Origin: Lepidurus packardi
Lineage: Eukaryota; Arthropoda; Branchiopoda; Notostraca; Triopsidae
Length of the DNA: 64,000 nt
Reading direction: 5' to 3'
NCBI GenBank assembly: GCA_023053545.1
Contig: JAKZAN010000006.1
Location: 9,642,351-9,706,350 of the forward strand
Position numbers and translations under genes: made by a program. Positions 61,601 through 64,000 of the stretch are shown in pieces. Position 1 is the stretch's first letter, and every line of letters starts with the position of its first letter. Below the pieces are notes generated by a model that did no database searches, had not been told where the DNA came from, and saw only the letters and a list, made by a program, of their open reading frames with translations.

Positions 61601-62664
61601 AGGGGCGGTTTTTCGACTAATCCGACTGCTCGACAGTTCGAAGGGGCCTGGAAAAGACTGCTTTTGCACCATGAGATTAAAGGGAGCAATTACGGGAACT
61701 GTTCTAATGCTATTTCTACCATGCCAATTTTTACGGTGACCTCTGCTACTTCCAAGGCCTTACTAGTAAATGCGGAAAATTTAAAGCAGTCGGTGGAAGA
61801 TAGTTTTGGGGAAGAAACCTTAGAGAATTTACAAGCGATCGAAATGGGAATGTTTTCAACCCAAGTTGTTGGGTACATTGCAGGTTAGAATTTATATTTA
61901 GGAGTAGTTAGTAATTAGTAGAAGTTAGTAGTTAGTAGAATAGTTTACGACTTTATAGTAACACAAATTCTAGGAAATGTGGTTCGAAGTATTTCAACCA
62001 AATTAGCTTGCTCGAAATGCAAAGAAGCCCTAAGAGATTTCAAATGCACCACGTCATCTGACCTAACACTCATTAAGGATAATGGTGGACTTACGTATCC
62101 CTCTTCAAGCGTTGTTAAAATTTGTCAAATGGCGGAAAGATCCTTCAGATCGAGGACTGAAAACGAATCTGTGACTAGGATTTCTCACAAAGCGTTCATG
62201 GCTATTGACTTCGAAAATGTTTTTACGGATCTGACAAACCATTTGTTTGAATGCGATCCTTTGGATAATCACGTCTTAAAACTAGTCAAACTAGTGATAG
62301 AGTTTTACATCAAAGTGAGATACTACCACCACTGCAAGGAACAAATTCAAAAAATGAAAATTCAAAGGATTCGAAATAGACTGACCAAGACAATACAGTT
62401 CAAAGGTCAGTAAAAATGTAACTTTTAAAAAAAAAAAACTTAAGCGTGAGCTGATGCTCGTTGCCGTTGTTAAATTACATTGTTTCACTTGCACAAATTA
62501 GAGGGTTGATACTGTACACTTGTACTGTAGCTGTAAAGTTTCTGACCCATAAAAGATTCAAAAATCGCGCCTATTTTCCCCACAAAGATGGCGGCTGAGT
62601 TTGAGTTATGTCGACCACAGCCGTCCATATAGCCATGCCCTATCTATAGTGTATATGATCTAAG
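58695..62664 (+). mobile_element. P-element-like (THAP) transposon with perfect 36-bp inverted termini
   Basis: 58695-58730 (CTTAGATCATATACACTATA...) and 62629-62664 are exact reverse complements. They flank one multi-exon gene with an N-terminal THAP domain and P-type transposase core. Subterminal TTCCCCACAAAGATGGCGG occurs near both ends in the same orientation (about 58774 and 62575). An 8-bp target duplication was sought and not found (GTTGACTG versus GAAAAACC). Confidence 0.9.
58861..62413 (+). CDS. P-element/THAP9-like transposase, multi-exon
   Basis: Predicted exons: 58861-58931, 59003-59174, 59360-59542, 59591-59918, 60083-60284, 60339-60895, 60921-61171, 61225-61481, 61534-61884, 61975-62413. 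Most joins agree in phase with consensus sites. The THAP domain is seen as CSFPGC...PWSSVDLLEQWKQIV...ICSAHF. The middle part holds basic and helical segments. The core shows LVIDEMAIMSS (Asp), VGLTFDGAANNQ (Asp) and, near the C-terminus, VFFSAVRSRGGFSTNPTA, all THAP9/P-type. The 60895-60921 join would need a 25-nt intron and shifts the frame, so one defect is likely there. The protein would bind termini and cut in the nucleus. Confidence 0.8.
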
Positions 62665-62949
62665 GAAAAACCAAGAAATTAAGGCTTCCGTATACATTAG
62701 CTCGGTAAAGGCGATTAGCACGGGGAATTTCGGAAATTTTTTTTGAGAAAACCAGTGCATTTCATGAAACATTTTTTGATAAAACTATTGAGGTTACTAA
62801 CAGGTAGTCACAACCAATGCAAGATTTTTTCCAATGAGTACTTCATTAGCAATATGCAAATGAAGTTTGCAACTATGAGAAATACGTTACTTAAAAATCT
62901 CAAGTACCCTCTTTAGCACAAAGCGCTTTCAAACCCCTTGGCAAGGCAG
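62665..62949. other. No recognised gene
   Basis: Unique AT-rich flank between two elements. Confidence 0.4.
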
Positions 62950-63351
62950 CATAAGGCCAACTCGACAGTAGGCCTACGGAGCCCCCGACAAAAGGACTAC
63001 GAGCCCCGACAAAAAGACTCCGAATAGCATTTCGAGTCCCAAAAAGTCTCTTCTCATTGGTTAGGTTAGGACTAGGTTAGGTTAGGTTTGGTTAGGTTAT
63101 GTTATAGGTTACGTTAGGTTAGGGGTTTGTAGTCCTCAAGTCGTGTTCTTTTAATCTTCTTGGCACTTAACCAATGAGAAGAGACTTTTTTGGACTTAAA
63201 ATGCTATTGGTCCCTTGAAAGATTACAGAACCGAAGTCCTTTTGTCGGGGCGCGTAGGCCTTAAGTCGGGGCCTGTAGTCGTATTGTCGGGGCTCGTAGT
63301 CTTTCTGTCGGGGGCTACGTAGGCCTATTGTCGAGTCGGCCTTATGTCTAT
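62950..63351. mobile_element. Fold-back element with GACAAAAGGACTACGAGCCCC repeats
   Basis: The left arm (62950-63062) starting CATAAGGCCAACTCGACA and the right arm (63168-63351) ending TGTCGAGTCGGCCTTATG are complementary at the ends and at CTCTTCTCATTGGTTA/TAACCAATGAGAAGAG. The arms contain several 20-bp units with CCCCGACAAAA, and the spacer is AGGTT-rich. The right arm is longer through extra units. No coding content: a non-autonomous element. Confidence 0.7.
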
Positions 63352-64000
63352 GTGCGCCCCTCTTCTGCTACTGTGTGACACGTTTGAAAAAATTGAAAAG
63401 AAAATCTAACACGCGTCAAAATCAACTGCTAAAACGAATAGGAAGAAACAAATTTAAAAAAGACGAAAAACTGCTAGAATTTCATAAATCAATCCGTATT
63501 AAGACTTTTTTCAATTTCAAACAAATTCAAGTTTAAATTCCAAAGAATTCAATAGAAAGATAAAACGGAATAATTCTATACGAGTCCCGTTCAGGGGCAA
63601 CATTTTTCTTATTTCGTTTCATTGCTGGGCTATCTATTTATTTCGCCATAGCCTAAGCAAACCGGAGTAACGCTACGATCCCGGTCAGCTCTAAACTAAG
63701 CCACCGGTTAAAAGCTCGTGGTCTTCTTCCACTTTGTAATACAATTTTTTTTCCAAAATTCGTTGCAAACCATAAGGGGAGTACTTTCAGTTTTAAAAAT
63801 TGGGCACACTTATATTAACTACACTTGAAAAAAGAACCGAAAGACTACCATAATACATAACCCCGCTCGCTAAGGTGATACAAGCTATCAATCCAACAAC
63901 CAAACTATTGACATCTTCATCGTATTTTCCAACCTGCAACCCGCAAAGGGCTAACTGACTAAAAACGTACGCTCTTTCAGAATACGCAGCGTTGACAAGT
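63352..64000. other. No recognised gene
   Basis: AT-rich sequence with short frames only. Confidence 0.4.

Noticed and set aside
58687-62672. Target duplication of the P-like element
   Set aside because: Flanking 8-mers differ under every tested boundary.
63056-63120. Second telomere-like array
   Set aside because: It lies in the spacer of a fold-back element and is short and degenerate.

Overview
The window is eukaryotic and very probably from an arthropod, perhaps a crustacean. Coding regions carry spliceosomal introns with GT-AG borders, a Nanos-type germline gene sits at the left edge, AACCT/AGGTT-rich patches recall the TTAGG family, and a TATA box lies 30 bp from a TCAGT initiator. 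No prokaryotic gene organisation, tRNA, rRNA or CRISPR array was recognised. The species is inferred, not shown.

The window is almost entirely accessory DNA in which mobile elements and virus-derived sequence have accumulated and inserted into one another. 0.2-0.9 kb: Nanos-like gene. 1.1-6.9 kb: two 0.28-kb direct repeats around an EnSpm/CACTA-like transposase with one stop codon and a convergent spliced gene with a BEN-like domain. 7.3-9.8 kb: dead copy of a small zinc-knuckle gene, a negative-strand RNA virus nucleoprotein-like relic, and a LINE fragment joined to it. 9.85-12.32 kb: complete hAT transposon with an open transposase. 12.3-19.05 kb: DIRS-type tyrosine-recombinase retroelement (spliced gag, RT/RNase H, recombinase) with its diagnostic internal circle-junction repeat. 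19.3-21.3 kb: MULE-like transposase with SWIM and C-terminal zinc motifs, one frameshift. 22.3-22.7 kb: three-exon zinc-knuckle gene.

24.2-25.9 kb: minisatellite and a short LTR element with 461-bp LTRs. 26.0-41.4 kb: a Maverick/Polinton (adintovirus-like) element with protease, major and minor capsid proteins, basic PX-like protein, integrase, protein-primed DNA polymerase and packaging ATPase. Several genes are frameshifted, and the polymerase is cut by an LTR-poor Ty3/Gypsy insertion. Beside the ATPase lies a multi-exon gene built of phase-1 exons that predicts a type I membrane protein. 41.9-43.2 kb: inverted copy of the LINE/nucleoprotein chimera of 8.5-9.8 kb. 43.2-46 kb: BEL/Pao fragments, a LINE RNase H fragment and a triplicated cassette. 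46.1-51.1 kb: flavivirus-derived blocks in non-genomic order (NS2-NS3 upstream of E-NS1) around an antisense transmembrane ORF. 51.7-52.2 kb: BEL/Pao RT relic.

53.6-58.7 kb: MULE with long GGGCCC-rich terminal inverted repeats and a FLYWCH-MULE gene whose N-terminus is an array of similar phase-0 exons. 58.7-62.7 kb: P-element-like THAP transposon with perfect 36-bp inverted termini. 63.0-63.4 kb: fold-back element.

The genes do not form one pathway. They work within separate elements: transposase plus termini (hAT, P, MULE, EnSpm), gag-RT-recombinase (DIRS), and replication, packaging, capsid and integration modules (Maverick). Many frame breaks sit in homopolymers, so part of the apparent decay could be assembly error.
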